Source: Persicaria tinctoria
Taxonomy: Eukaryota > Streptophyta > Magnoliopsida > Caryophyllales > Polygonaceae
Direction of reading: 5' to 3'
NCBI GenBank assembly: GCA_037127255.1
Contig: JBANSL010000004.1
Span: 19,909,967-19,973,966 of the forward strand
DNA: 64,000 nt
The notes under the pieces were generated by a model. It was not told where the DNA came from and searched no databases. It saw nothing but the letters and a program-made list of their open reading frames with translations. Position 1 is the stretch's first letter. Each line of letters opens with the position of its first letter. Positions 45,590-54,640 of the stretch are shown piece after piece. The translations under genes were made by a program, and so were the position numbers.

Positions 45590-45898
45590 GGGAGTGAAAA
45601 TTTTCATGGCGGAAAAGCAATGATAATCCAGGCAGACTAGCCACGGCCAAAGATTTGTGTCTTCGGATCGAAATTTTTGACTGTTGACTAGTTTGCTTGG
45701 GTTATATCCCTACGCCCCATAAAATAAAATCCGTATGTATGTATTTTTCTTGGCTGAATAGCGATGATAGCCTAGGCAACATGCCACGTCTGGCGATTTA
45801 TGTCTTTTGATTGAAATCGCAGGGCGTTGGCATGTTGCTCGGGTTATATCGCTTCGATCTGGGGTTATATCGCTTCGATCTAATAAAATGCAATAGTT
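45590..45898. repeat. Diverged direct repeats in the MULE intergenic region
   Basis: Segments near 45617-45690 and 45768-45830 (GCAATGATAATCCAGGCA and GCGATGATAGCCTAGGCA, each followed by GCCACG and a TTTGTGTCTT/TTATGTCTTT word) are diverged copies. GGTTATATCGCTTCGATCT occurs twice in tandem at about 45840-45880. Confidence 0.6.
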
Positions 45899-45974
45899 AT
45901 CCGCAGGATAACGTGAAAGACGTTATGATAGTACACATGTACGTCCATAACGTCTTTTACATTATCCTGCGGAT
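45899..45974. repeat. Strong hairpin, 29-bp arms
   Basis: Arms 45899-45927 and 45946-45974 pair with two mismatches (ATCCGCAGGATAA..GACGTTATG). The loop is 18 bp and itself contains GTACACATGTAC. It lies between the transposase and P1 genes. Confidence 0.85.
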
Positions 45975-46274
45975 GACTTTTGCTCATCCAATCAAAACCG
46001 TACGTAAATGCTTTGGAAACGTACCGGTACGGGTACACCGTGATCTTCGTCCGTCATCGGAGTTGGCGCCCAAATTACATCAGTCGAGGGGGAATGAACC
46101 TCTTACGAGAGGACGAAGCTGGGAATTTCCATCGGAACGCACGACGGAATCTCTCATATTCGTACTTTTATAAGATGCTCGCTCTCCCCCGACCGATGGA
46201 ATTTGGACGACCAACTCCAATGAAGGACACATATCACGATGTCCCCGTGCCGGTACGTTTCCTCATCTTACTCT

Positions 46275-46372
46275 AACACCGCATACCTATGCGGTGGTAT
46301 ATACACCACATAGGTATGCGGTGGTACATACCGCATAAGTATGCGGTGGTACATACCACATAGGTATGCGGT
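46275..46372. promoter_or_regulatory. Palindrome cluster C, P1 promoter
   Basis: Four copies of the CACCGCATAnnTATGCGGTG family in about 100 bp, followed by TATATAAAG at 46389, 42 bp before the likely start codon of P1. Confidence 0.8.
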
Positions 46373-46430
46373 GTGTACACAATGAAAACTATATAAAGAG
46401 CCTATGGCCCTGTCTCCAAATGTAAACACT

Positions 46431-46919
46431 ATGTCCACTACCAAAGTGTATGGTGTGGAGACAAGATCGGGCAGTAGGTTTAGACTTACAGTCGAAACTT
46501 TTCGTACGCCAACTGACGATTTATTGTGCAACTGTCAGCACAAAAGCTGGAAAGGATGGATGTGCTGCCTTTTCCAAGTTGTATGCGGAGAACTCAATAC
46601 AGCGAGGGTTTCCCATTCGGTTGACCTAGAGTGCGTCCAAGGAGTGACTTACGAGGATATCCGCATGACCAGGGTGTACTCGTATAGCGATAACCCTGCC
46701 GCATATTATGTTTACGTGACGGATGCAATTACGAAGCTTGTTAGCGACTTCTTCTCCGATTTGGGATTGGCCAGTGCATCACAGGTGGCAAGATACGTAG
46801 TGGAAAAAGTTGTGCAGCGTGCAAACACCAAGCTTACAAAGTACTCATTCCACCAAATAGAGATTCACATTTTGCCGAGCAATGTAGAGGAGTCGGTTGG
46901 TAGTTGTTATGTACCATAG
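46431..46919 (+). CDS. MULE small protein P1 (unknown family, copy 1)
   Basis: 162 codons from ATG 46431. An in-frame ATG at 46404 lies only about 10 bp after the TATA box (46389), too close to be transcribed with normal spacing, so the later one is preferred. Visible features: CNCQHKSW at about 33-40 (C-x-C-x-H), CCLFQVVC, SVDLECVQG, an acidic-aromatic YYVYVTDAI segment, and VVQRANTKLTKYSFHQIEIHI near the C-terminus. No signal peptide or membrane helix. It is paralogous to P2 and P3 in the same element. I know no family for it. The Cys/His cluster might bind metal, and the SxxLAS..ARYVVEKVVQRAN stretch looks helical. Role unknown; a regulatory or DNA-binding role is conjecture. Confidence 0.78.
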   Translation: MSTTKVYGVETRSGSRFRLTVETFRTPTDDLLCNCQHKSWKGWMCCLFQVVCGELNTARVSHSVDLECVQGVTYEDIRMTRVYSYSDNPAAYYVYVTDAITKLVSDFFSDLGLASASQVARYVVEKVVQRANTKLTKYSFHQIEIHILPSNVEESVGSCYVP

Positions 46920-47045
46920 GTAAAATGTTGTCGGTTGGTAGTTGTTATGTATCATTTATGGTTAATTTATCAGGTGCCGTGTTAAACCAACAACTATAAT
47001 TATCACGTACATCATTTGCACTACATAATTGATAATATACACCTA

Positions 47046-47556
47046 TCAACCGCTTCCAGGTAATGGGTCATACCTATACAGTACAGGCTCTTCGGAACAA
47101 CTACCTACTGACTCCTCGAGAAGACGTGGGTTAATGTGGATCTCAATGCGGTTGAATGCGTACTTCTTCACTTTGTCGTTCGCTTGACGGACTGCGTTGT
47201 CGACAGTGAACCTTGCAATTCGAAGTGCGCAGCTTAGCCTGACATCGCTGAATAGGTCGCTGATTGCGCATTTGATTGCCTCAACCGCATCGCGGTAGTA
47301 TGACTCAGGGTCCTCAATGTGTAATTGGTGACCTTTCACACACGCCAATTCAACCGGCTCCGAGAATGCGTAGGTATTGCCTTCAACGCCTTTATAGCAT
47401 ACAACGTGAAAAAAGACAGTAGGAAAATGATTGACACCACGTCTTGTGCTGGCAATTGCACAAATAATCCTCGTATGGACGCGAAAACTTTTCAAGTATA
47501 ATTTTGAATGACACACCACTATCTGTCTCACCTTCAAACTCATCTACTCTCACCAT
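47046..47556 (-). pseudogene. MULE small protein P2 (same family, copy 2, frameshifted)
   Basis: ATG at 47556 (MVRVDEFEGETDSG), TATAAA at 47625-47620 about 65 bp upstream. The first frame reads DYLCNCQHKTW and SYCLF, then breaks at a run of six A on the plus strand (47409-47414). The rest continues in another frame with HVVCYKGVEG, EPVELACVKG, YYRDAVEAIKCAISDLFSD, NAVRQANDKVKKYAFNRIEI and LEESVGSC. Each block lines up with P1 (CLFQVVC, VDLECVQG, RANTKLTKYSFHQIEIHI, VEESVGSC). One extra base in the homopolymer explains the shift. The frame upstream of 47556 translates palindrome repeats and is not part of the gene. Confidence 0.78.
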
Positions 47557-47653
47557 TTGCTTCGATTGTTGTGATTCGTAGTCTTGTAACGCATGAAACC
47601 GTATGAGGTGGTTGTCCCATTTTATAGCCAATGGGTTGGGTTTGAACGACGTA

Positions 47654-47870
47654 CACCGCATAGGTATGCGGTGGTACCACCGCATACCTATGCGGTGTGT
47701 GCATGGCTGCCTGGGCATTCGGTAACCCGGTCCGGTCCGGGTCACACCGCATGTGTATGCGGTGTGCATACACCGCATGTGTATGCGGTGTGCATACACC
47801 GCATGTGTATGCGGTGTATGCATACACCTCATGGGTATGCGGTGTGAACACGCCGCATACACATGCGTTG
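47654..47870. promoter_or_regulatory. Palindrome cluster D, shared promoter of P2 and P3
   Basis: Seven copies in 217 bp between divergent P2 and P3. Three are consecutive identical units (CACCGCATGTGTATGCGGTG with a 7-bp spacer, 27-bp period). TATA boxes flank the cluster: TATAAA at 47625-47620 for P2 and CTATAAAT at 47877 for P3. Confidence 0.85.
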
Positions 47871-47925
47871 TGTGGCCTATAAATCCTGACGGCAACACCA
47901 CTGCGGCTGTCCAGGGAACCACAAA

Positions 47926-48369
47926 ATGGTCAACTCCTTAGACACTTACCGGCGAACGGCAGGTTATTTGGAGTACAAGGTTACGTTAATTCGATGCACG
48001 GAGCCACGGTGGCCGGAGGAATACACCTGCAGGCATCCAGCTTACATTGCGGGAAATTTGTGCGTCATACTTCAGTGTCAATTCGAGATGGACACTGACG
48101 TAGCATATCCGATCGAGTTTTCTTGTGCGCATTGTTATGACGACAGAGGGTTTCCGGAATCGTATTACTTAGATGCGGAGGCGTGGATCGTGAATCACAT
48201 TAGGAGATATTGTCGTTACGATCTTTACATTCAAGGGGCTGAGGGGCTATGTGATCATGTCATCCGAAAGCTGAGAGCATTCAATGCATGCGAAAGGTGT
48301 TATGCGTTCAACCAAATAAATATTGTAATTTCCATTAATGAGAGGTCATCGGCCAAAGGTAGTGACTAG
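47926..48369 (+). CDS. MULE small protein P3 (same family, copy 3)
   Basis: 147 codons, intact, with a TATA box 45 bp upstream. It is the most diverged copy: EEYTCRHPAY (C-x-H), LCVILQC, YPIEFSCAHC, ESYYLDAEAWIVNHIRRYC, then FNACERCYAFNQINIVISI. The order and spacing of the Cys/His site, the V/I-E-x-C block, the YY-x-x-A helix and the final Y-x-F-x-x-I-x-I block match P1 and P2. It has extra cysteines (about 12 in all). No known domain recognised. Confidence 0.78.
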   Translation: MVNSLDTYRRTAGYLEYKVTLIRCTEPRWPEEYTCRHPAYIAGNLCVILQCQFEMDTDVAYPIEFSCAHCYDDRGFPESYYLDAEAWIVNHIRRYCRYDLYIQGAEGLCDHVIRKLRAFNACERCYAFNQINIVISINERSSAKGSD

Positions 48370-48698
48370 GCGTGAATTACCAAGTATGTAGTGTGTTGTG
48401 CAAATGTTGTATTTTCAGTTGTAAGCAATTAAACCTTTTAATCAAAATCTCCTTCGGATTCAGATCGGTGAATTTCATGTCATATTAGTTAAAATGTTGC
48501 AATGGAAATGATAAATATGTTGCAATAGGAAACATATGACACAAAGAGGGTACGAAGCCGACATATTATTACAACAACATTGTTACAACTACAAAGACGA
48601 CAAACAAACAACTACACGGACAACAATAACAACGACTTCATCACACGAGCACAAACAAACCACTTCAACTTCGTGTGATAACGCATAACGCATAAATC

Positions 48699-48887
48699 CT
48701 AGATCTTGTCGGCATGCTTGTTGTTGATGTGCCTCTTCAGATGACCGTGCTGCAAATTGTTCGCCACTGTGTAGCGATGGCCGCAGTGACGACACGTTGC
48801 GGTGAAAGCGATGCCTCCTAGTGCCTCCTTGTTGTAGTGTTTGGTGAACAGGTCTTCACGTGGAACTTGGGCTGGTTCGGAAGACAT
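48699..48887 (-). CDS. Small BED-like zinc-finger protein of the MULE
   Basis: 62 codons: MSSEPAQVPREDLF, then CRHCGHRYTVANNLQHG and LKRHINNKH. This is C-x2-C followed about 20 residues later by H-x4-H, the pattern of BED/C2H2-type fingers found in transposases and their relatives. A single finger with nothing else suggests a DNA-binding accessory protein or inhibitor. TATAAAATA lies about 45-50 bp upstream (near 48935), and a palindrome copy (about 48945) sits between it and the divergent coiled-coil gene. Confidence 0.65.
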   Translation of the reverse strand: MSSEPAQVPREDLFTKHYNKEALGGIAFTATCRHCGHRYTVANNLQHGHLKRHINNKHADKI

Positions 48888-48942
48888 TGTCGCCGATCAG
48901 GTGTGTTTCCGGCGACGGTTGGGGTCGGTATTTTATAGACAC

Positions 48943-48966
48943 ACCCACTGTATGGGTATGCGGTGA
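48943..48966. promoter_or_regulatory. Single palindrome copy E between divergent small genes
   Basis: CACTGTATGGGTATGCGGTG, a diverged copy, between TATA boxes of the BED-like gene (minus) and the coiled-coil gene (plus, CTATATATGG at 48974). Confidence 0.7.
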
Positions 48967-49016
48967 TCCCACCCTATATATGGCTGCATTCCCTCGATAA
49001 GTTACCACACATCAAC

Positions 49017-49289
49017 ATGCCGGACAACAGCGGCGACAGCTCAAGCAACGACATAATACGTCAAGGCACGATGGAAGAGTTTGAGGTGGTTCTGTACACT
49101 GGAAGTCCACGCTCACAGACGGTGGAGTCGATAATAAAGAGGCTACGGGATGAAAATCGGTCGTTGCTTGTCGAAAACCAACAAGCCCGTTTGCGGGTTG
49201 ATATCCTGGAGAGTCAAGTTGCAGTTCTGGAAGAGGGAAAAAAGGCTCTCGCCATGAAGCTAGATCAGGCTAGTTTACGTAACCCATGA
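49017..49289 (+). CDS. Small coiled-coil protein of the MULE
   Basis: 90 codons from ATG 49017, 43 bp after a TATATA box. The Ser/Asp-rich start MPDNSGDSSSNDI is followed by a leucine-zipper-like heptad stretch, about residues 38-80 (IIKRLRDENRSLLVENQQAR, LRVDILESQVAVLEEGKKAL). It probably oligomerises. No basic DNA-binding region precedes the zipper. Function unknown. Confidence 0.6.
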   Translation: MPDNSGDSSSNDIIRQGTMEEFEVVLYTGSPRSQTVESIIKRLRDENRSLLVENQQARLRVDILESQVAVLEEGKKALAMKLDQASLRNP

Positions 49290-49582
49290 CTATATTAGGC
49301 TTGTATTTGGTCAAATGTAATTTAGAAAGTTCGTTTCGAATCATGATATTTAAGCGCTAACTTAAGAGCGAAAAATGGAAGCTCTGAACGGGCATAATAT
49401 GCAAATTTGAAATCGATCCAAAGCGGTAACAAACCAGCAAATCCACACCGAAAACACCAAATACATAATCCCATATCAAATCACCAACTACTACCAAAAA
49501 TCAATCCAAACTACCAACTACTACACAAAAAGTCATCTAACCGCTAACAGAACAACCAAATAAACCATCCCAGATCGAAACG

Positions 49583-52500
49583 TCACGGTGGGGGAGGACC
49601 CCAAAATTGCTCATAGATGCGCGCCAAATGTGCATCTGTCAACTGAACTCCTAGGGACCTGAGTCGCTGAATCTCCAACCCAGCAGCATGATGTCGCTGC
49701 TCGATAATGGTCGGCGGGGGTGGCAGCGGCGAGATGATGGGCTGGTGTCGAGGAGTGTCAGGAAGTATGTATGGATGACTATGGCGGTGTAACCACTCTA
49801 CATAGTCATCGGCCACGCCATATGGGTACTCAGCAGAGGTCCTTGGCAACTCCTCCATGGGGAACAGATGATCGAACCTATGCGCCCAGTGGTTGTCGGC
49901 CGTGTGGAACGACGCCTCCTTCTTGGCCTTGACGGACTTCGGTCTGTGCGCTTTGCTAGGTCTGATTGGATCAGTAGGAATGTGCTGAACCCGACCAAAC
50001 TGTCGCAGCACACGGTCTGGCATATACGGCTCCTCCTCGAACAACCACCGGATGGTGCCCCTATATCGAGACAGACGCAGATCTCCATCAAAATCCAAGT
50101 GCCTACCAAAAGGCATGAACTCGATCTGCAATGGAAAAGAAATTATTTATACGACTCAAATGTTGAAAATCTAGTTTATTGTCTCACAAATGTAAGTGCG
50201 GAAGTACAATGTGTTCGTACCTCATCGACGGTCATCTCATCCAGCCTCCGCCGCATAACACCCAGTCGCTCAATGCGAGGCCTATCATCCCGGGACATCG
50301 TAGTGGAAAATGGCATCGCCCCCAGGACGTACCTCACCCCGTGTCGCGGATCCCGGGCTAGCCTCCGATCGAGCATCATGCCAACCTTGAACACCGGAAA
50401 ATACAGCCATATCCACACCTACAATGGAACAATACTATCAGAAACATAGTCATTGTCACTTAGTTATAAAACTGGAAAAAATTCAGGCATCAGAGAACGA
50501 ATGACTTACCTCCAGCAGTTTCGTACAACCGTCCATGTCTTTGGCCAACTCCCTGGTCGCCTCGCCCAATCCTCGATACAAGCATGCCAAGACCCCTACC
50601 GCTAAAGAAAGATTCGGAACCTCTGCTGCATCCATAAACCTACGAAGCACCTCCGGACGCAATCTTCCGCCCGACTTGTCGATGAACAGCGTCGCATTCG
50701 CAATAAGCCCCATCGCAACAGCCACGATGCCCTCCATATCATGCTCTAGTGGGGCGCCATCTCGAATCCGCTGTCGCATCGGTTCTATCTTCTGAAGGAG
50801 GAGCTGAACAGTGGGGCCTCCATGGTTCCATGCGCTCTCCCGCTCGTGCTGAGTCAAGCCGTACAAGTCCCCAACTCTCTCCCTCCCGGCGGCCACGTCA
50901 TCCACATGAATACACTACTCTCCGTCCAAACCAAGCCCAAGTATGAAGAACACATCGTGCAGTGTGATAGTGATCTCTCCCCATGCAAAGTGGAAATTGT
51001 TCGTCTCGGGGTGCCAGTGCTCAACAAACGCACTGATTAGACTGTGATCCACATGATCCCACTCAAAATCTCTCAGCTCCCAGAGCCCAGTGTCATGCAC
51101 TGCGGGAAACCAGGACTCCCGTCCATCCACCTCCAACAACGCCTCTACCCGGCCCAGCAACTGCCCCCGTCTCTGCACACGCACACCCCTCTGCAAGGCT
51201 ACCTCCTCCCGTCTCCAAACAGCCTGTGCAATGTGGGCCTCGTAATCTCTCAAAAGTGAAACGGTGTGTGGCCCCCCGGCCATTCGGGCAGAACTGCCCG
51301 AACTACCCCAGCGCTGCTACGCTCGCCATGCTGCCTATCACCTCCTGCACTACTTCCCTCGCCATTCTGCCTATCACCGCCTGCCCTACTGCTCTCGCCA
51401 CGCTGTCTCTGCCTCCGCTTCACTACACGGACGGGGGCATGTGCCGCTTGATCTCCTCCCCTGTCCTGACCAACATTGTCAGATGTCCCTCACATCGGAT
51501 CATGCCTCTCCAGACCCCCAGCAATCGGCTCAGCCTCCAAGTTCCTAGGTGTCGTCGATGGCGCCGCCTACTGACTCCCAGTAATCGGTTCAGGCTCCGA
51601 GTTCCTCGGCGTCGACGATGGCGCCGCATGCTGACTCCCAGGCGTCCTCCCTCCACCCGTAGATACTAACGGTGTGAACGACGCAAAATCTATCTGCCCA
51701 ACGACCCATCGCTCCTGGTCGCCCGCTCGAGCATGACTCGTCCCAACACCTGCATCTCCGAGCAGAGCTGACGTGTCGTCATACGAGTTCAATTGGTCGC
51801 TCTCAAACGCAGTCCCAAAGTACGCCTGATAACCGTCGTGTTGAGTCTGCAACTGCTCATCCACTCTCTCAGCTCCAGCCTGCTGTGCTCGGTCCCCTCG
51901 TAGGTACTCCTGCATCATCCTGGTCTAGACTCTTCGGTCGACTGCACCACTGGGTCATTCGTGTGGTCAGACATCAACTCCAGCTCAATCTGCACCAGAC
52001 TATGATATGTCTCTATAGACGACTTTGACGTATGCCCCAAACCGTCACTTTGGTCAACACGAGACTGAGACGATGGCTCGACCCCAGTATCAGCTCCTAC
52101 CGTCTCACTATCCCTCTCCGGAGGATCCACTACATCCTCCAACGTCTGGCTCTCCCTGACGGCAGCCCCAGTATCATCACCTACCGCGTCACTATCCATC
52201 TCCATAGGATCTGGTACATCCTCCAACGAATGTCTCTAACTCCCTAGCGACAGCCCTCCTAGCAGATTGCAAAACCACCCTCTCTCATAACCCTCTCGAT
52301 AACGTGGATTGTGTAAATTAAAATATATTTGTCAGAATCCTATCGCTCGAATACGATACTATATCGTATGACTGACTAAATGTTGCAAGACTTTCCTAGG
52401 GTTTATTAATGATTTCAACTTAATACTATCGATTCCTAAGAAAACAGAAATATACTTATTCGATTTCAATTTCCCTACACCTAGTAATGATTTTAACATA

Positions 52501-52755
52501 CCTTAGGTTGAGGCTATGTCTGTGGTTGTTGCTCAGGCTGTGGCTCAGGTTGTGGCGGGACATCTGTCGTCCTCCTCCTCTGTATAGTCGGTTCGGCCTA
52601 CATTATATATAACAATTATAGGTTAACACTATCTCATTCCGCTTAAAAATTAATGCAAATTGATTTTTATATAGGTTCAATGTTACCTGTAACGGATGTC
52701 TCCGAAAAGGACCGACACCATCAGACGCATCTTTTCTACGATTGTCTTTCACCAT
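49583..52755 (-). pseudogene. Plant mobile domain (PMD) protein of the MULE
   Basis: The core exons are clear: 51283-50510 (GGPHTVSLLRDYEAHIAQAV, WELRDFEWDHVDHSLISAFV, FHFAWGEITITLHDVFFILG, then GLIANATLFIDKSGG and LACLYRGLGEA), 50418-50221 (VWIWLYFPVFK) and 50125-49583 (IEFMPFGRHLDFDGDLRLSR to QFWGPPPP), joined by GT-AG introns. This is the PMD (aminotransferase-like) fold shared with the domesticated MAIN/MAIL proteins. An in-frame TAG (50915-50917) interrupts the core. Upstream, acidic low-complexity frames (52226-51568) with internal repeats and leader exons (52755-52687 MVKDNRRKDASDG; 52597-52502 QPEPQPEQQPQ with a TAG) probably form the N-terminus, broken by shifts. TATAAATAGG lies near 52890. 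Confidence 0.75.
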
Positions 52756-52917
52756 CTCAACACTCGGGTACAAAGTGGGGGTAGAAAGAGGGACGGGAGA
52801 ATCGACGGAACCAAAAGTCGGGCTCGGAAAGAAAGGAATCGGAGAAGAGTCGGAAAGTGTGTCGAAGAAATGGGGCCCGCACGCCTATTTATAATGGGCC
52901 CCCTCCGCGGTTACAAC

Positions 52918-53165
52918 CCACCGCATACCCATGCGGTGAGTTGTTACATAATCTTTTAAAATTGTAAAAAAACCCACCGCATAGGTATACGGTGGGTTGC
53001 TTATATCTTCGAACCAGTCGAATTTATGTATAACGGACTCCGTTGTACCCTAACCTACCGCATATACATGCGGTGAGTTGCCATACGGTCAACGCACCCA
53101 TCACATGTATATTCGGTGGATCAGGGGAAAATTTAATTACGCCACCGCATAGGTATACGGTGGCT
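52918..53165. promoter_or_regulatory. Palindrome cluster F at the MULE right end
   Basis: Five copies, several with matched arm changes (CACCGCATAGGTATACGGTG), close to the right terminus and upstream of the PMD leader exon. Confidence 0.75.
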
Positions 53166-53210
53166 TTACGGTGTGAATAGTAAAAATTAGCGGTGAACTT
53201 ATCATTACCC

Positions 53211-53220
53211 AAATCTAATC
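53211..53220. other. Right target-site duplication of the giant MULE
   Basis: AAATCTAATC, identical to 36017-36026. Confidence 0.85.
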
Positions 53221-54581
53221 CCAACATAATTGATTCAAAAAAGAATCGACTGAAAACATACCTGAACTGAAAAGGACCTCATCTCGAAAATTGAAATAAA
53301 CAAACCTCTAATCTGATAGACTTGAATCAAAATAAGTCTATTTATTAAGCTTTGTAATATCATTGTTCAAAATAATTGAAAATCCGAAATATCTAAAACT
53401 CCAACCCAAACCAAAATGTTAATATTGATTCAAAATTACCGAAACCCAAAATAAACCGAAATTAATTAATTCGACTCATATCTAAACCGATTCACCCTAT
53501 TCTCACTTCGATCTTCATTTCGTGCACAACTAAACATCATTCAAGCATGCAAGAAACGTCAATGATTGGTTAAACATTAATTTGTTATTTCATACTATTG
53601 CATTTTTTTGGTAGGAATTTCATACTACTGCATAACTTGTGTTGCACCCCAACGCTCCCTTGAGTAATTATTACGCGCGAAATTAGCTCCCTCAATCATT
53701 CTTTAAGGTTCATTTAATTATTAATTTATTAATATCATGGTTTTGTACGTATATCATGTTAACTCATTTGAATCATTAAATTAAGAAGATCAATGGATAA
53801 TATTAAAAGTAATAATTTTTAATTATTCGATGTACTGATTATTCAACGGAGTAGGATAAAATTTATATTTTTTACACTTTTTATACATGCAAATAATTAC
53901 TTTATTTTACACGAAAAATTATGCAAAAACAGACGAATAATGATGAGAAAATAAATGAATAAATTTTGTGTACATCTCTCTCTATATATCTATAGTTTAT
54001 GTTTAAATAAAAAAGAGTTAATTATCTAGGTAATCTCTTGGTGAAGATGTAACGGAATAATAATTAAGCGGAGGCCAAAAACATGAAGAATTATAACATG
54101 GTCAAGTTGCAACCTTATCCCACACAAAATAGGTATCAATCTCAACGTACTTTGTGCGCTAATGTTGAATGCTTGGCCTTTTGTCACAAAGCAACATCTG
54201 AAAACATGAAGAATTCATGCCAAGATGTCCTTGGGTTATCAATGTCAAACCTCCTAATTGCCTAGTATTTACTAAGGGTTGATGTAGGTCAGAGGCCAAG
54301 CATTTAGCTAGGACGAACTGGAATTGACAATGATCATCTTAATTAAGCGAAGAAAAGGAGAAAATAAAAACATATATTCAAACATCGATCATCGATCGAT
54401 CAATCAATCAATTATATATAATAAGATAGGTAGACTTATTTGAAAATTCTTTTAAGGCAAGGGACGTAGTAGTTTACAATTTACATGTTTATGGTGCTTA
54501 ATGGATTGAGGTTTTCTACCGTAAATTACTTGTCCTTTTTCCGCCTAAAATACTTTAGCAGCACTAACATACATATAGTCC
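53221..54581. other. Intergenic spacer right of the giant MULE
   Basis: AT-rich. No gene or repeat that I can support. Confidence 0.4.
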
Positions 54582-54640
54582 AATAGTGATGATGCTTTAG
54601 TAGTGTGTATTCTGCTAGTGAAGTATCTAAACGCTCTCTT

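Larger units (their letters stand above)
36027..53210. mobile_element. Giant multigene Mutator-like element (MULE)
   Basis: Bounded by the perfect 10-bp direct repeat AAATCTAATC (36017-36026 and 53211-53220). The ends are imperfect inverted repeats: GGCGCGGATATCTACACCGC on the left against GGGTAATGATAAGTTCACCGC minus its last base on the right, both followed by TAATTTTTA. Length is 17,184 bp, or about 11.7 kb without the nested LTR retrotransposon. Cargo from left to right: OTU protease (-), transposase (-), small protein P1 (+), paralogue P2 (-), paralogue P3 (+), BED-like finger (-), coiled-coil protein (+), PMD protein (-). About 27 copies of a shared near-palindrome mark its non-coding parts. 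The weak terminal repeats recall the non-TIR MULEs. Confidence 0.87.

Noticed and set aside
47557..47922. Long N-terminal extension of P2 reading HRIPMRC/HTHAVYA repeats
   Set aside because: It is the palindrome cluster in translation; the TATA box at 47625-47620 lies inside it, so the gene starts at 47556.
42445..50917. Programmed readthrough or a changed genetic code to explain the TAG codons
   Set aside because: No CARYYA context at these stops, and the intact host genes here use normal stops; deamination of CAG is simpler.
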